Shown piece by piece: positions 19,277-29,382 of a stretch of DNA of 64,000 bases. The position numbers and the translations under genes are program-made. The DNA lies in contig CAJQUW010003146.1 in assembly GCA_907163375.1 (NCBI GenBank), forward strand, positions 372,001-436,000, given 5' to 3'. The DNA is from Prostheceraeus crozeri. Taxonomy: Eukaryota; Platyhelminthes; Polycladida; Euryleptidae. How positions within the stretch are numbered: the first letter of the stretch is position 1; every line of letters starts with the position of its first letter. The notes below the pieces were generated by a model that made no database searches, had not been told where the DNA came from, and worked only from the letters and a program-made list of their open reading frames with translations.

Positions 19277-20405
19277 ATGCCTAAAGCAGCAAATGTGCGA
19301 ACAACGAACAAGTTGTGCTCCTGCTCAAAAGAATTGAAGAGTGACGGATTTAAAAAGCACAAGTGTGCGAATAAGAAGCAGGTGGGTGGGTTGCGCTACT
19401 TTTGCAGCAAACATCAAGTTTCACGCCTAATAGAGACACCGACGAAATGGCACTCCACACACAGCGAATGTGAGCAGGAAGAGCTCACAGAAGCAGAGAA
19501 AGAAAGATTATTCGCCATAGAACTGAAGACGCTTAAAAATCAGCAGGCAGTCGCTGCAATTCTACCACCAGAAGCTACTCCAGCCCTGAGCGAGTCAGCA
19601 CCACCGTCGACTTCTGATCTCAATGAGACCAGTAGCGAGAGTGAGGGGGAGGCTGAGGAAGGAGCCAACAAAGTTGATCTCGATAACGAGACAGAGTCAG
19701 CGAGTAGTAGCGGAATTGTGACTCAATGTCTCACATTCCAAGATCGTCCACCACTGCTTGCTAAGCATGAAAAGCTGGAAAAAGATCTTGCTAAGTGGAA
19801 GGAAGATACTTTCTATTATAAGCAGAAATCAGAAAATTTTTCAGGAATGACACAGGAGCTGAAGAAGGTGACGGAGGCGTAAAAATGAAAAAGAAGGCGA
19901 GTTGGAGCGTGAAAGGTTCAAGAACCTGTCGAGCAATGCGAGAGAAGAAGGCTTGCTAGTTGAGAAGGAGAAAAGACAGAGGGAGATGAGCGGATGAGAG
20001 AGGAGATCGAAGGGCTGCGGAAGCAGTTGGGGAATGTGATTCAGAGCAATCAGGAGCTACATTGCAAGGTACAAGGCAGTGATACGAAGCGACAGAGATC
20101 GAGTCGTCTACACATCCCAATCAAGAAGGGAGAGGTGATAGCGGAGCCACTTCTCTACGAGCGAGGAAGAGGCGAGCGGTGTTACTCCAGGCTGAAGAAG
20201 GGTGTTGACTGTCTTCACTTTACATTCAACCACTCGGAAGACATCACAGGATTCCTACATGAGCCACGTCCGGATAAGCTCTGTAAGTTAAAAATAAGTA
20301 ACTTAGAAGTCAAGATGATAACTAACAACTTCTTTCTTTACAGATATCAATGAGACGCGCCCACCTGCTTCCGTCAACGAGCTGGAGACGAAGCGGCAAG
20401 CTTGA
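19277..20405 (+). pseudogene. Zinc-binding, acidic, coiled-coil protein (unknown), partly broken
   Basis: Not a family I can name. The N-terminus (from MPKAANVR) has a Cys/His pattern: LCSCSKEL, HKCANKK, YFCSKH, HSECEQEE. It is followed by an acidic Ser/Glu-rich middle and a C-terminal heptad-like helix (KHEKLEKDLAKWKED and, downstream, REEIEGLRKQL). A splice donor near 20,283 and an acceptor ending at 20,343 give a last short exon. Element B has a gene with the same order of features (C-x2-C, HKDC, YC-x2-C, H-x2-C; acidic middle; coiled coil) in the same place before pPolB, so I consider them homologous. About one break. A DNA-binding or scaffold role in replication is only a guess. Confidence 0.5.
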
Positions 20406-21232
20406 GTCCCGTATTCCCCCATCATCCCGAGAACGAACCATCGGTCATCTTAAGGGCCACCATGGGGCAAGACATGATAGTACCTCCTCGCGGTTTGCCC
20501 TTGACAGGCTTCGGTCTGACTGAATCTATCATATAAATAAAAATAGAATCACAAAGTTGTATCTCCTATCAGTCAACTTTAACGTTGCATGCTACAGAGA
20601 ACTTCGGTATAATTCTTCCTGTTGGTGGCCGATCTCTCTTGAGACAGCGGATGATATCGCAGTGATGAGTGTGGCAAGGGCTTGAGACTTACCTTAATCC
20701 GACTTTCCAACGGTCGTTGTGGTCTCTTCGCTCAACGTAGCACTTTGAACGCCAATCGGTTGAATGTTAGCTATCTGCCACAGGTTAATTTTTAAATTCT
20801 CCATTGCATGCGTTATCTGAGAATGAACCATGAGTTCTTTCAAGAATTGTGTCCATCACCGAGGCTAAATGATGAAGGAAGGAACGGGAGGCCACCCTTG
20901 CACCACATGCAACACATCACAGACTTCTCTCTTCGGTAATCGATAGCAAACAAGCTCTGAACGCATAAGTTACTTTACTGTATCGCAGTCGATTGCTATA
21001 CAAGTATTGAAGAAAACGTAAGTTAGTAAAATCAGCAGAAAAACATAGGGAGAGATGTGATGTACCAAATATATTTATTTCGAAGATTGAACTCAACATG
21101 ATAAACCATTGATGAATAATACTTCCACGAAGTGCAACAAGTCTACCGTTTGTAGAAATCAACTACATGGTATCAGTAGAGACTCATTACCTCTAAAGTA
21201 TAGTTAGCAAAAAGTCGTCATGAAAAAATACT
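20406..21232. other. Non-coding interval with structured repeat
   Basis: No gene recognised. It contains copy 2 of the structured repeat and otherwise AT-rich sequence. Confidence 0.5.
20598..20820 (+). repeat. Structured non-coding repeat, copy 2
   Basis: Shares GTAGCACTTTGAACGCCAAT and the following TTAGCTATCT exactly with copy 1, as well as the GCGGATGAT..GCAGTGATG stretch. The segments between these blocks are diverged. Confidence 0.7.
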
Positions 21233-21705
21233 TTATTTGGTCTTTGATTTAACATCATTGAAACCCGTTTTACTAATAACAATGACAATATGGTTTATTT
21301 TATTTAGAAGCAAATGATCGCCGTAACCATGAAAGTTGTCCATCCGAGAAATAATCTTACGCAGATGTCGTGTATAAAACTCAGAAGCATCAGTAACATA
21401 TTCTTGTCCATAGGAACGAAATTGAAAGTCAACACTTTCCGCTTCTTCACTTTGTAGAAAATGAATGTAATTGACATTTGCAATTAAGTGAGTCTTGATG
21501 AGACTGTCTTTGAAATAAGATATCAACTCCGTAAATATTTCACGTGTGTAGTCTAAACATGCTTCCAATTTTGTCGCCTCCCTTTGAAACTCAAGGATGT
21601 AATCTTGTATTAAGCCTCCGAAGTTCTCTTGATGAAAACGAATCGTGCAATCACCATGTTTTAATGTATTGACTTCAGGTGCAATGGTTGAGTCTACTGC
21701 TAAAC
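21233..21705 (-). CDS. Free-standing protein resembling the N-terminal region of pPolB
   Basis: The open frame reads through to about 21,705 without an ATG; an acceptor-like TTTAG at that point suggests an upstream exon. The segment FRSYGQEYVTDASEFYTRHL, then KIISRMDNF and INHIVIVISK, follows the pattern found in the polymerases of A (TWFRDMVSMFEEFIEDF, then EVLELLVQ), B (TWFQDKLNSLSSHIE) and C (EWIERHATYLVSNLNKL, then EKVDIKINL). A second such protein lies at 28,791. It might be a fragment left by polymerase duplication or a separate subunit; an open frame of this length argues for the latter. Function unknown. Confidence 0.5.
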
Positions 21706-21824
21706 ATCATGTTTGCCTAAGACGATTTCAATAACGCGTTACAAATGTGTGTGCACACATCGGGAACTCTAGCTCGTATGTGATTGGACGAGAGGTCACA
21801 TCCATTCACCGCTAAGGAAAATCT

Positions 21825-21832
21825 TATAAAAG
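21825..21832 (+). promoter_or_regulatory. TATA box (TATAAAAG) of the proline-rich spliced gene
   Basis: Followed by a TCTTCACATT-type start region, possible donors at 21,874 or 21,884, and an acceptor ending at 22,287, 44 bases before the ATG at 22,332. Confidence 0.6.
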
Positions 21833-21890
21833 GCAGTATACCAGCTCTGCTCTTCACATTTATCTTTCACAAGGTCAGTGTCGGTGAGGT

Positions 21891-21948
21891 CTTGCTATCA
21901 GGTTGTTTTGACTTGCTATCAAGTTGAATAGTCTCTTGCTGTCAAGAG
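21891..21948 (+). other. Array of three CTAT/CTGT-loop hairpins
   Basis: Three consecutive hairpins: CTTG-CTAT-CAGG (21,891), ACTTG-CTAT-CAAGT (21,911) and CTCTTG-CTGT-CAAGAG (21,933). Stems differ and remain paired; loops are constant but for one A-to-G change. They lie in the predicted leader intron. Confidence 0.75.
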
Positions 21949-21994
21949 ATTCACTGCTGCTCATAAAACATATCATCGCTGTAATACCTCCTTT

Positions 21995-22140
21995 GCTCGA
22001 GCGTTCCGTCGGGACGGCGGGTACTGCCGTAGAGGGATTGCGTTGCATGGGTTGTTCGTCGTTTGTTAGACCGAAACCTCTGAGCCGTTGCTTATGTTGG
22101 GCGTTCGACTTCATGCTCAACGTGATGCTTTCTCTCGCCA
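21995..22140 (+). repeat. Structured non-coding repeat, copy 3 (diverged)
   Basis: Contains CCGTCGGGACGG (stem-loop) and ACGGC-GGGTACT-GCCGT, the counterpart of ATGGC..GCCGT in copy 1, plus TGTTGGGCGTTCGAC (copy 1: TGTTGGGCATTTGAC). Confidence 0.6.
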
Positions 22141-22287
22141 GGTCAGAGTACTTCAGCCATTCGACAAAGGTTAGTCTTTATGATATGGAGTGGAGTGAAA
22201 TGTAATTCATTAGATGTCACTTCAATGATTGTTCCCATGATAAACGTTGACTAGCCAAATGAAACGATTCTCATCTTTCCTTTACAG

Positions 22288-23199
22288 TGATTGAAGTCTT
22301 ACAATTCATTACGTATTATTAACTATCCGCCATGGAATTCAACAAAGTTGAAAATTACCACATTGCTGCTGAGATGGAGAAGGCCACCATCGAGCAATGT
22401 AAGTATTTGTAACAAGTATCACTCTATTACAAACATCATTAGGGTAGACATCCTAATTAAAATTAAGAGCCCCTCCCTTATTTTGTTCATGTTTAAACCG
22501 AATCCAAATTTTAGCTCTGCTTATTTTTGCTGTCATTCTTTTTCAGTGCATGAATGTATTCGTAATGGGGAACCCGTCCCCCAAGGAACAATCCGGGAAG
22601 CCTATGAGCGACTTGGCAAGCGTAAGTATCTTTAACATATCATGTTTAGGCTGTTTCAGATCCTCTGCATCATCCTTGTCTCAATCTGTAATCTCTCTTT
22701 CCTCTCTACAGATATGGTGGCCGAGATGAAGAAGCGAGGAGAAGCCGCGAGGCGGAGATTCAATGATGAATTTCCGGCCCTACCTTCCCGCCCATCTACC
22801 TCTGCTCAAGGTGCGACTCCTTTCTCGGGCATTGTCATCGCCCCACCTCCACCGCCTGCTCCGCTCCCTGCACCAGTCCCTGCTCCCCGTCACCACGTCC
22901 CTCCAACACCGAAGCCCAGGATCCTTCCACCCTCGGCTCGTGTCCCACTCCTGCCTCCTCCTCAACCATCGATGTTGCCGGAAATCAATTCCTTAGATGG
23001 TAAGTAACCGTGATTGGGAAAAGGGGGATAAGACTTCAAACTTGAAATTATGATCATGTTACTAATCTCTTTTCTCTTTTTCTCAACAGATCTGGCGGCC
23101 TACCTCCTGGACGGTGACGTTCCCTCCCGCCCCATCATCATCCCAGGATCGCCACCACCACCTGCAGCAGCGGCCGAACTCCCTCTCCTCTCCGTCTAG
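22288..23199 (+). CDS. Spliced proline-rich small protein (unknown)
   Basis: Four exons with clean GT-AG borders are visible: 22,288-22,398 (ATG at 22,332 in a GCCATGG context), 22,547-22,621, 22,712-22,999 and 23,090-23,199. The first exons encode a short helical, charged segment and the third a long proline-rich tract (PPPPPAPLPAPVPAP). The polymerase frame opens right after its stop. No known family recognised. A flexible linker or adaptor protein is plausible from composition only. Four small exons in a virus-like element are unusual, but element B has an intron-rich gene in the same place. Confidence 0.55.
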
Positions 23200-23202
23200 T
23201 CG

Positions 23203-25865
23203 GTGGAGAGACTGTTGGAGCAGGAGGAGTTGGAGATGGTGGGAGAGGAGAGGGAGATTGAAGTCGAAGAGGAGAAGGACTTCCGATGCCAGCGGTGTGA
23301 CAGGCTCTTCGCCAAAGCCTTCAACTTAAGACGTCACACCGCTGGCAATGCCTGCAGAGGAGGAAGGCGCCGACCGATCCCTCAACGACCCAAGTGTGAA
23401 GGTTGTGGACGCACGTTCTACAACAGCACCAACTTCCAACGTCACATCGAAGGCGGTTCCTGTGGCAGTGTGAGGCAACCACCGACAACAACAGGTAGGA
23501 AGCATCCTTCATCGCACGTCGGCTTTTCCTGTTCTTCGTGTCAGAAGACCTTTCCTACAGAGTTTGTTCTCTCTTCGCACACACTCTGTCACACACATTC
23601 CACTGAGCTTTACACTGACAACAACGTCACTCTAAGGCTGAACAAGTTTTCCCTTGAGAGGTTCGTTCGCGACTATGAGTTAGAAAGCTCTGAACCTGTA
23701 CAAGGTATTCATCCTTTCTTGATGGATAACATAGGTTTAATTCATCAAATGTTGACCAGCTTAGATAGATTTTTGCTCAAAGGCATGTTCTATCTCACTG
23801 CTCGTTTCAATAAGGTAGGCAGTAGCACGGGAGTAGAGTCCACTGTGACCATTAGGATAGCCTCCTGTGCTGCTGATCTGATAGGTGATGTAAACGAGTG
23901 GATAGAGAGACATGCGACCTATCTCGTCAGCAACTTAAATAAATTAAATGAAAGAGATAGCGGTCTGGTTTTTGATGGGATAGAGAAAGTAGACATTAAA
24001 ATCAATCTTTTAGAAAATTTGCAAGGGAGTGGTTGTTTCACCCTACCCAAGACACTGGCTAGCAAAAAGGCTGTCATCAATGTAGATTGTCAGTCCCAGT
24101 GTTTCAAGTATGCCGTCCTCTCCATTCTTCACTATAATGATATAGGTATAAATCGTGAACTAAGCCTTAGATTTTAAAGGCATCGCCCAATTTGAAAAAT
24201 TGAATGAAATTAAGATAGTTGTCCATCTCTGGTGAAAAAGTCTGAAGGGTGCTAGGTATAACAACCGCCAATGTACTTACGACCGGGTTGTCAATCTTCT
24301 CCTAGTCTATAGCGACAACCACCAAGAATGGCATTATTGTGGCATTCCTAAAATTTCAAAGTTATATCGCCACCAGCAAAGTTATGATGACAAACATTAC
24401 TGTGATCGCTGCACACGGCGTTTCACATCTAAACCATTTTTTGAACAGCATTACGAGTGGTGCTCTCGGGGCAAACTTCAAATGGAAGTCATGCCCAAAG
24501 ATAAATTTTATAGGTATGAGGAAAACGGCAATGAGCTCAGTCCCACATGTACCATCTATGCGGACATTGAATGTCACATTGAACAAGAGGACCTAAGTCA
24601 TGACATTGAACACTTCTCCAATCCAGCACACATCATGGCACTGGGAGATGAGGCCGACATAGGTTATTTATTTGAAGTCGACCTCATCTATCCAGAATGT
24701 ATTAAGAATAAGACAGTTGATTTTCCTCTCGCACCCGAATCTGGCATAGTCAGTCCAGATATGTTCTCTCCCTTTATGGAAGAACACAATAAGCAACATG
24801 AGGCGGAAAATGACTTAAAATATAAACCCACTAGGAAGTTGTTGCTCACCCAATTGAACAAGCAGCATTATATCGTGCACTATTCCATCCTCAAATTCTA
24901 TCTAGGTATGGGGATGTAACTTGACAAAGTCCATCGCGCTATCCAGTTTAGGCAGAAGCCCTTTCTAAAACCGTATATAGAATTTAATAGTAAGAAACGG
25001 GCTGAATCCAAGAATCCTTTCGAAAAGGACTTCTTTAAATTTAAGAATAATGCCCTCTTTGGTAAAACCATGGAGGATGTAAGAAAGCGCATGGACTATC
25101 GTATCGTGACTGATCCGGAAACGAGTATCAAGTTATGCCGCTCACCGCTGTTTTGTCACCATGATGTCATTTCCGAAGACATTACTGGTTTTAAAATGTT
25201 AAAATCCAAAGTAGAACTTTGCAAGCCCATTTATGTCGGTCAAGCTGTCTTGGATCACTCCAAGTTAGAAATGTACAAGTTGTTTTACCACACCTTTAAA
25301 ACTTGTCCATTGATCCAACACATGGAATTAGTAGGAGGCGATACAGACAGCTTCTTCCTAGCTTTGACAACCACTAGCCAAGTCAAGCAGGAAGACATTT
25401 TAAAATATTTAGCACCCAAGTTTGATAGTTCCAACTATCCCACTGACCATCCGCTTTACTCTACCACAAATAAAGCGAGGCTTGGCTGCTTCAAGGATGA
25501 GTGTGCCGGCAAACAGATAGAGGAGATGATCTTGCTTCGTCCCAAGATGTACTCCATGAAGCTAAAATCCTCCGAGCTTTCTATTAAACGGGAGAAAGGC
25601 ATCTCGAAGTCAATCGTTAGAAAAACATAGGGACTATCAAGATGCCTTAGATCCACTTAAAATTAAAAAGGTAGAAATGACCATTTTAAAATCACAGTCG
25701 CATCAAGTCAGAACAACGACGTTTAGGAAACGAGGTCTCTCAGCTTGGGAAGACAAGCGATGCTGGATGAGTCCTAACCACTCATTACCGTACGGCCATC
25801 AAGACACTCATCTACCTCCACCCAAGAGACAGAAACTTTCTCCTCCTCCGTCCGGCGATGTATGA
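23203..25865 (+). pseudogene. Protein-primed family B DNA polymerase of element C, broken
   Basis: Begins with C2H2-type zinc fingers (FRCQRCDRLF, CEGCGRTFYN, FSCSSCQKTF), then the Polinton region CFKYAVLSILHYN, exonuclease I YADIECH, polymerase motif C GGDTDSFFLAL and the terminal signature DKRCW..SLPYG. About four breaks, and incomplete compared with the 1,300-residue polymerase of element A. The closest relative in the window is the element B polymerase, which shares the zinc-finger start. It cannot supply replication in this copy. Confidence 0.88.
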
Positions 25866-26900
25866 TGATGAATGCTTCCTCTCTGTTGTGGTTGATGTTT
25901 TGCTTTTTCACTCCACGGCGTTTTCTATGGGGCGTTGTGAGTGAGTGCCTTGTAACATGCGTCCAACTCCTGATCACTTCCTATCATGACTTGCATATCA
26001 ACTGGTTTTCCTGACTTTGTTTTGTCCCTGTACAGTTTCCTTCAATGACTTTGTTTTCTCCGGTGATGTGAGCCATAAAAACTTTGTTTTCTGCTACCAT
26101 CAGTATTACCTATGTGCGGTGCTATCAAAATCGCAAAAAATGTGATGATGAATAACATATCATGTACATACTGTGTCGTTTTCCTTTCCCATAAAGTTGC
26201 GGTTCAAATAGGTGGGACTGACTTGGTAATAATGTCATAAGCATTTCACTGTTTGTAAAATAGGTGAAATATAAAATAAAGTCAGAATCATTTCTCTGTT
26301 TGTAAAGTTAGAAATAAAGTTGACGTTTGTAAAGTTAGAAGTAAAGTTATAACAATGTCACTGTTTGTAAAGTTAGAGATAAAGTTGTTGTTTGTAATGT
26401 TAGGAATACTGTCATTCACAAATGGTAAAAAATAAATGTACTATGCACTAACGGTTAACATTCACTTGTGCTATATAAAACCCTAAATCCCTAAATCCTA
26501 TCGTAGGTAACCCTATCCCCATGGATGATGGACTTTAGCAATTTATAGGTAAAGTATAAAATAAAGTGACAAGCATTTCACTGTTTGCAAGATAGGTAAA
26601 GTATAAAATAAAGTCAAAACCATGTCAGAGTTTGTAAGTTAACATCCTCACCAACGAATGTAACATCATGAAAATTTCTTCGGCCTAGGAAACATCAACC
26701 ACTTTGCTGACTCATGAAGTGGTAAAGTACCAGTCAGTTAGATAAAAATCTAATCAGTCTTGTTCAACCTTTTCACCGACACGTGTGTGGGCGTGTCATT
26801 CGACATCGATGGCGCCTCACGTCAGACAGCGTGACCTTTTCACCGACACGTGTGTGGGTGATAGTTCATTGCGATGACTCATTCAAAATGCATCATGTGA
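25866..26900. terminator. Convergent 3' region with repeated AATAAA signals
   Basis: No gene. Between 26,215 and 26,640 a unit around CTGTTTGTAAAGTTAGAAAT followed by AAAGTT recurs four to six times imperfectly and contains several AATAAA polyadenylation signals for the plus-strand polymerase. A second repeat pair, CACCGACACGTGTGTGGG, occurs near 26,774 and 26,841. A TATATAAAA word at 26,472 has no gene behind it. Confidence 0.55.
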
Positions 26901-27440
26901 TTAACACGATTCTATTAACTGTGACTCATACAGATAACGCATTGAAGATTTAGCAATGTCAGCTACTTTACTGATATCACGTAAACCAGTCATGAGACAA
27001 TGTCCGTTGTGAAACACTGCAATATGTACAGGATGCCACTTCCGAATCAGAGCAGCAGGAAAGAGTTCAGTTTCATAAAATATATAATGATTACTGGTTT
27101 TAATGTTTGCTAGATTCACTAACATCTTCAATTGAACAGACACTACTATATTCTTCAATGCCAGGGGACTGAGGCGTAGATGAGGCATGAGTGTTCGCAT
27201 TTTCTTGACGACTTCGTAACACATGGACTGCATCTCGAAATGAGAAAGGTTTCCTAGGACTTGGATTTTGCAGCAGCGAAAGATTTGAAGATTTCGACCG
27301 TTGCTCATGCGAATGACCAACATTTGTGGACGACCGCGATGAGATACTGAATCGGGAAGATGGGTATGCAACTGTTCTAAATCGATGTCTCTTCCGAGAT
27401 TCGTTTCGCGCATGGCGTTGATGATGCGGATGGGGAGCAT
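26901..27440 (-). CDS. TATA-binding-protein-like protein (two TBP repeats)
   Basis: A 179-residue intact protein spanning the whole TBP core fold. Repeat 1: NLGRDIDLEQL (TBP: NLGCKLDLKTI), RGRPQMLVIRM (KRFAAVIMRI), then LQIF and a helix. Repeat 2: NIVVSVQLK (NMVGSCDVK), YETELFPAALIRK (YEPELFPGLIYRM), VFHNGHCLMTG (VSGKVVLTG). Of the four DNA-kinking phenylalanines of TBP, three positions keep Phe (LQIF, ELFP, AVFHNG); the first is Met. Length matches the bare TBP core with no N-terminal tail. It should bind the DNA minor groove at TATA boxes and nucleate transcription. Its own TATA box at 27,476 gives a leader near 12 bases. A host TBP pseudogene is unlikely, since elements A and B carry relatives in related positions. 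Confidence 0.8.
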   Translation of the reverse strand: MLPIRIINAMRETNLGRDIDLEQLHTHLPDSVSHRGRPQMLVIRMSNGRNLQIFRCCKIQVLGNLSHFEMQSMCYEVVKKMRTLMPHLRLSPLALKNIVVSVQLKMLVNLANIKTSNHYIFYETELFPAALIRKWHPVHIAVFHNGHCLMTGLRDISKVADIAKSSMRYLYESQLIESC

Positions 27441-27475
27441 GATTCACAAAAGACATGAGGGTTGAGTGAACTTCC

Positions 27476-27483
27476 CTTTTATA
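27476..27483 (-). promoter_or_regulatory. TATA box (TATAAAAG) of the TBP-like gene
   Basis: Lies 36 bases before the ATG at 27,440 on the minus strand, implying a very short leader. The gene for a TATA-binding protein may thus control itself. Confidence 0.7.
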
Positions 27484-27489
27484 CTTTTT

Positions 27490-27735
27490 TCATGAGGGTT
27501 TTGGAATCACGATGTAGCAGTGATCATTATGTAGAATCATCTCTTGAATGCGAATAAATACTATGCCTTCTCCTACGTTGATGACACGGCAAGAGTTGGA
27601 TAGGATAGCGCAATGCAACCTTCGTAGTTGAAAGCTTTCTAGAGTCATCTGAAGTTGACGTTTCATATCATGAAATGTAACACACTGACTTTTCCATGAA
27701 GCATAGAGGCATGCTGATAATTTCCACATGATCAT
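27490..27735 (-). CDS. Small hypothetical protein
   Basis: An 81-residue frame upstream of the TBP-like gene on the same strand. It looks like alternating strands and helices (QLRRLHCAIL, then EGIVFIRIQEMIL). No family recognised. No clear TATA box. It could be a fragment of a larger gene. Confidence 0.35.
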   Translation of the reverse strand: MIMWKLSACLYASWKSQCVTFHDMKRQLQMTLESFQLRRLHCAILSNSCRVINVGEGIVFIRIQEMILHNDHCYIVIPKPS

Positions 27736-27891
27736 GATTCAAACCTGAGTGAAAAATGTAATGCCTAAGAAAGAAGGAGAGAGTCATGTTCATGTGTGGC
27801 ATGGTGAGTGTACATTTTCTTTCTTGATACGGTGGCCGTTAGGCCTTGGTCTCATAAAGACCGATGGTGCGTTCTCAGTGTGTGGAGAGTG

Positions 27892-28458
27892 TTACTGTAG
27901 TTGATCATCATCAACATGGACATCATTTTTGAAGGTTATGGAGACAAGATAGGGATTCAACGTAAACAACCTTCCGTCCCTGCGCAGACCCATGAAGATG
28001 GTTTGAATTTTAATTTCGAAGGAGTAGAATCCTTTTCCCAAAATGGGGAGAGGTTTGCAATTGAGTAAGTGGAATTCGCTGCCCTCCTTTTCATGGATGA
28101 TGAGACAGTGTCTATCCATATGAACATACATGTATCGTCTTTCCATGATGGGAACTTGTGACCGCTTCCCATTGTGTCGAACAATTTCTTTGGGAATGGT
28201 GAGATTTTCTTTCAGGAATGTTTCAAGAGTATTGAATTGTAACCGTGTCCAATAGTCTAACGGTACACACACAGCGAGTCCATACTTTGTTGACATAACC
28301 TTTAGATAAGCCATCCGATGACTTGGAGTTTTTATGGTCACGACTTCTCCATGATGAGTTATCTTTTGATTGAAAGCATTTTTACCCGATGCTAAAGTAA
28401 GTGAGTTCAGTGTACCCAGTGCGAGAGCAGAGGAGTTGATGGCTTCGAGCAACTGCAT
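27892..28458 (-). CDS. Possible PC4/SUB1-like protein 1, with FYSF domain
   Basis: The frame is open to 28,527, but a TATA box at 28,503-28,510 places the transcript start near 28,478, so Met at 28,458 is the likely start (189 residues). A first module, YLKVMSTKYGLAVCVPLDYW followed by RL and a helix, resembles PC4 (strands, then GISL..EQW..L and a helix). The second half carries GKGFYSFEIKIQ, then G-x3-DG-x-L and NPYLVSI, shared with the gene at 30,110. PC4 proteins bind single-stranded DNA at open promoters and help transcription and replication. Similarity is read by eye and modest; the family name is provisional. Confidence 0.45.
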   Translation of the reverse strand: MQLLEAINSSALALGTLNSLTLASGKNAFNQKITHHGEVVTIKTPSHRMAYLKVMSTKYGLAVCVPLDYWTRLQFNTLETFLKENLTIPKEIVRHNGKRSQVPIMERRYMYVHMDRHCLIIHEKEGSEFHLLNCKPLPILGKGFYSFEIKIQTIFMGLRRDGRLFTLNPYLVSITFKNDVHVDDDQLQ

Positions 28459-28502
28459 GGTTAGCGCAAGGACGGAAATGATTGCCATGAGCTCAGTCGT
28501 CC

Positions 28503-28510
28503 GTTTTATA
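28503..28510 (-). promoter_or_regulatory. TATA box (TATAAAAC) deciding the start of the PC4-like gene
   Basis: On the minus strand it lies inside the longer open frame, 45 bases before Met at 28,458, and so argues against the upstream start at 28,527. Confidence 0.55.
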
Positions 28511-28790
28511 ACCAGACCTAGCTTCAATCACATGCGTTTCCCTTTTCATGTTTTCCCTGTCTTTGTTACGTGACAAAGAGTTATCACACGTGAACTTTTG
28601 ACTGCGTGGGTGGAAACCTTCCCTATGACTGACTGCCCTCCTACAAAGTCGTTCTAGTCCTTACAAGGACTTTAGTGACACGCCCCTTTTCTCGAACAAA
28701 GACGCATTCATTTATCTAACAAAGCGCAATGACTCATGTTGCTCTATACACCATTAGAAAATACTCAGTGAAAAGAAATCATTATTGCAT

Positions 28791-29030
28791 CTACACAACA
28801 TGTCGACCATCAAACAAAGTCGTGGATGTAAACACGCTCAGTTGAATCATGATATGTTTAACAACGTATGCATTTCCTTCCATCGTCTCTACTATTCTCT
28901 CCATAATTTTCTCCACATGACGTACATAAAATTGATCACTAAGAGTAATCCATTCTGTGCAATAAGATCCAAAAAGAAGTGTTTTTTGCAAATCTTTCAA
29001 CTCTATATAAGCAACGGGTCTACCTTCACA
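28791..29030 (-). CDS. Second pPolB-N-terminal-like short protein
   Basis: GRPVAYIELKDLQKTLLFGS, then EWITLSDQFYVRHVEKIMER aligns with the protein at 21,233 (NYIHFLQSEE, then EYVTDASEFYTRHLRKIISR) and with the polymerase N-terminal pattern. No ATG begins the frame, so it may be an exon of a spliced gene continuing toward 29,110, where a short frame (MKMNDMKVVV) is present. Confidence 0.42.
   Translation of the reverse strand, partial: CEGRPVAYIELKDLQKTLLFGSYCTEWITLSDQFYVRHVEKIMERIVETMEGNAYVVKHIMIQLSVFTSTTLFDGRHVV
29004..29011 (+). promoter_or_regulatory. Isolated plus-strand TATA box (TATATAAG)
   Basis: Followed by TTCACATCCTCAG and, at 29,118, a GTAAGT donor. It faces away from the minus-strand genes and no plus-strand coding frame follows, so it may be an antisense or relict promoter. 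Confidence 0.3.
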
Positions 29031-29382
29031 TCCTCAGGTTACAAACTTTCTATCAATCTTTTGAAGGGAGGAAGACTTTCAGTTACCACTACTTTCATAT
29101 CATTCATCTTCATTTAAAATGTAAGTTTCCAATCTTGTAAAAATCCATCGAATCCTTGTTGATTAAGTGTCAAATGACACATGTGGTTACTTAGTGTACG
29201 ATACGCCATCATGAACGTTGTGACTATAGATTTCGCATTGCTTCAATGACTTCCACTATGAATAAAACAGAAACAACAATCATGTTCCACTGTAAGTTTA
29301 TTCAACATCAGTCAAAATTCAAAAGTACAGAATACACTTCATGAAATGATCATCACTCATTCACAAGGAGTAAAAACATGTT

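Noticed and set aside
26472-26540. TATATAAAA plus ATG as a small plus-strand gene
   Set aside because: The frame closes after five codons and lies in the repeat-rich 3' region; no supporting coding signal.
26220-26640. CRISPR-like array
   Set aside because: The units are imperfect tandem repeats without unique spacers, and the sequence is eukaryotic.
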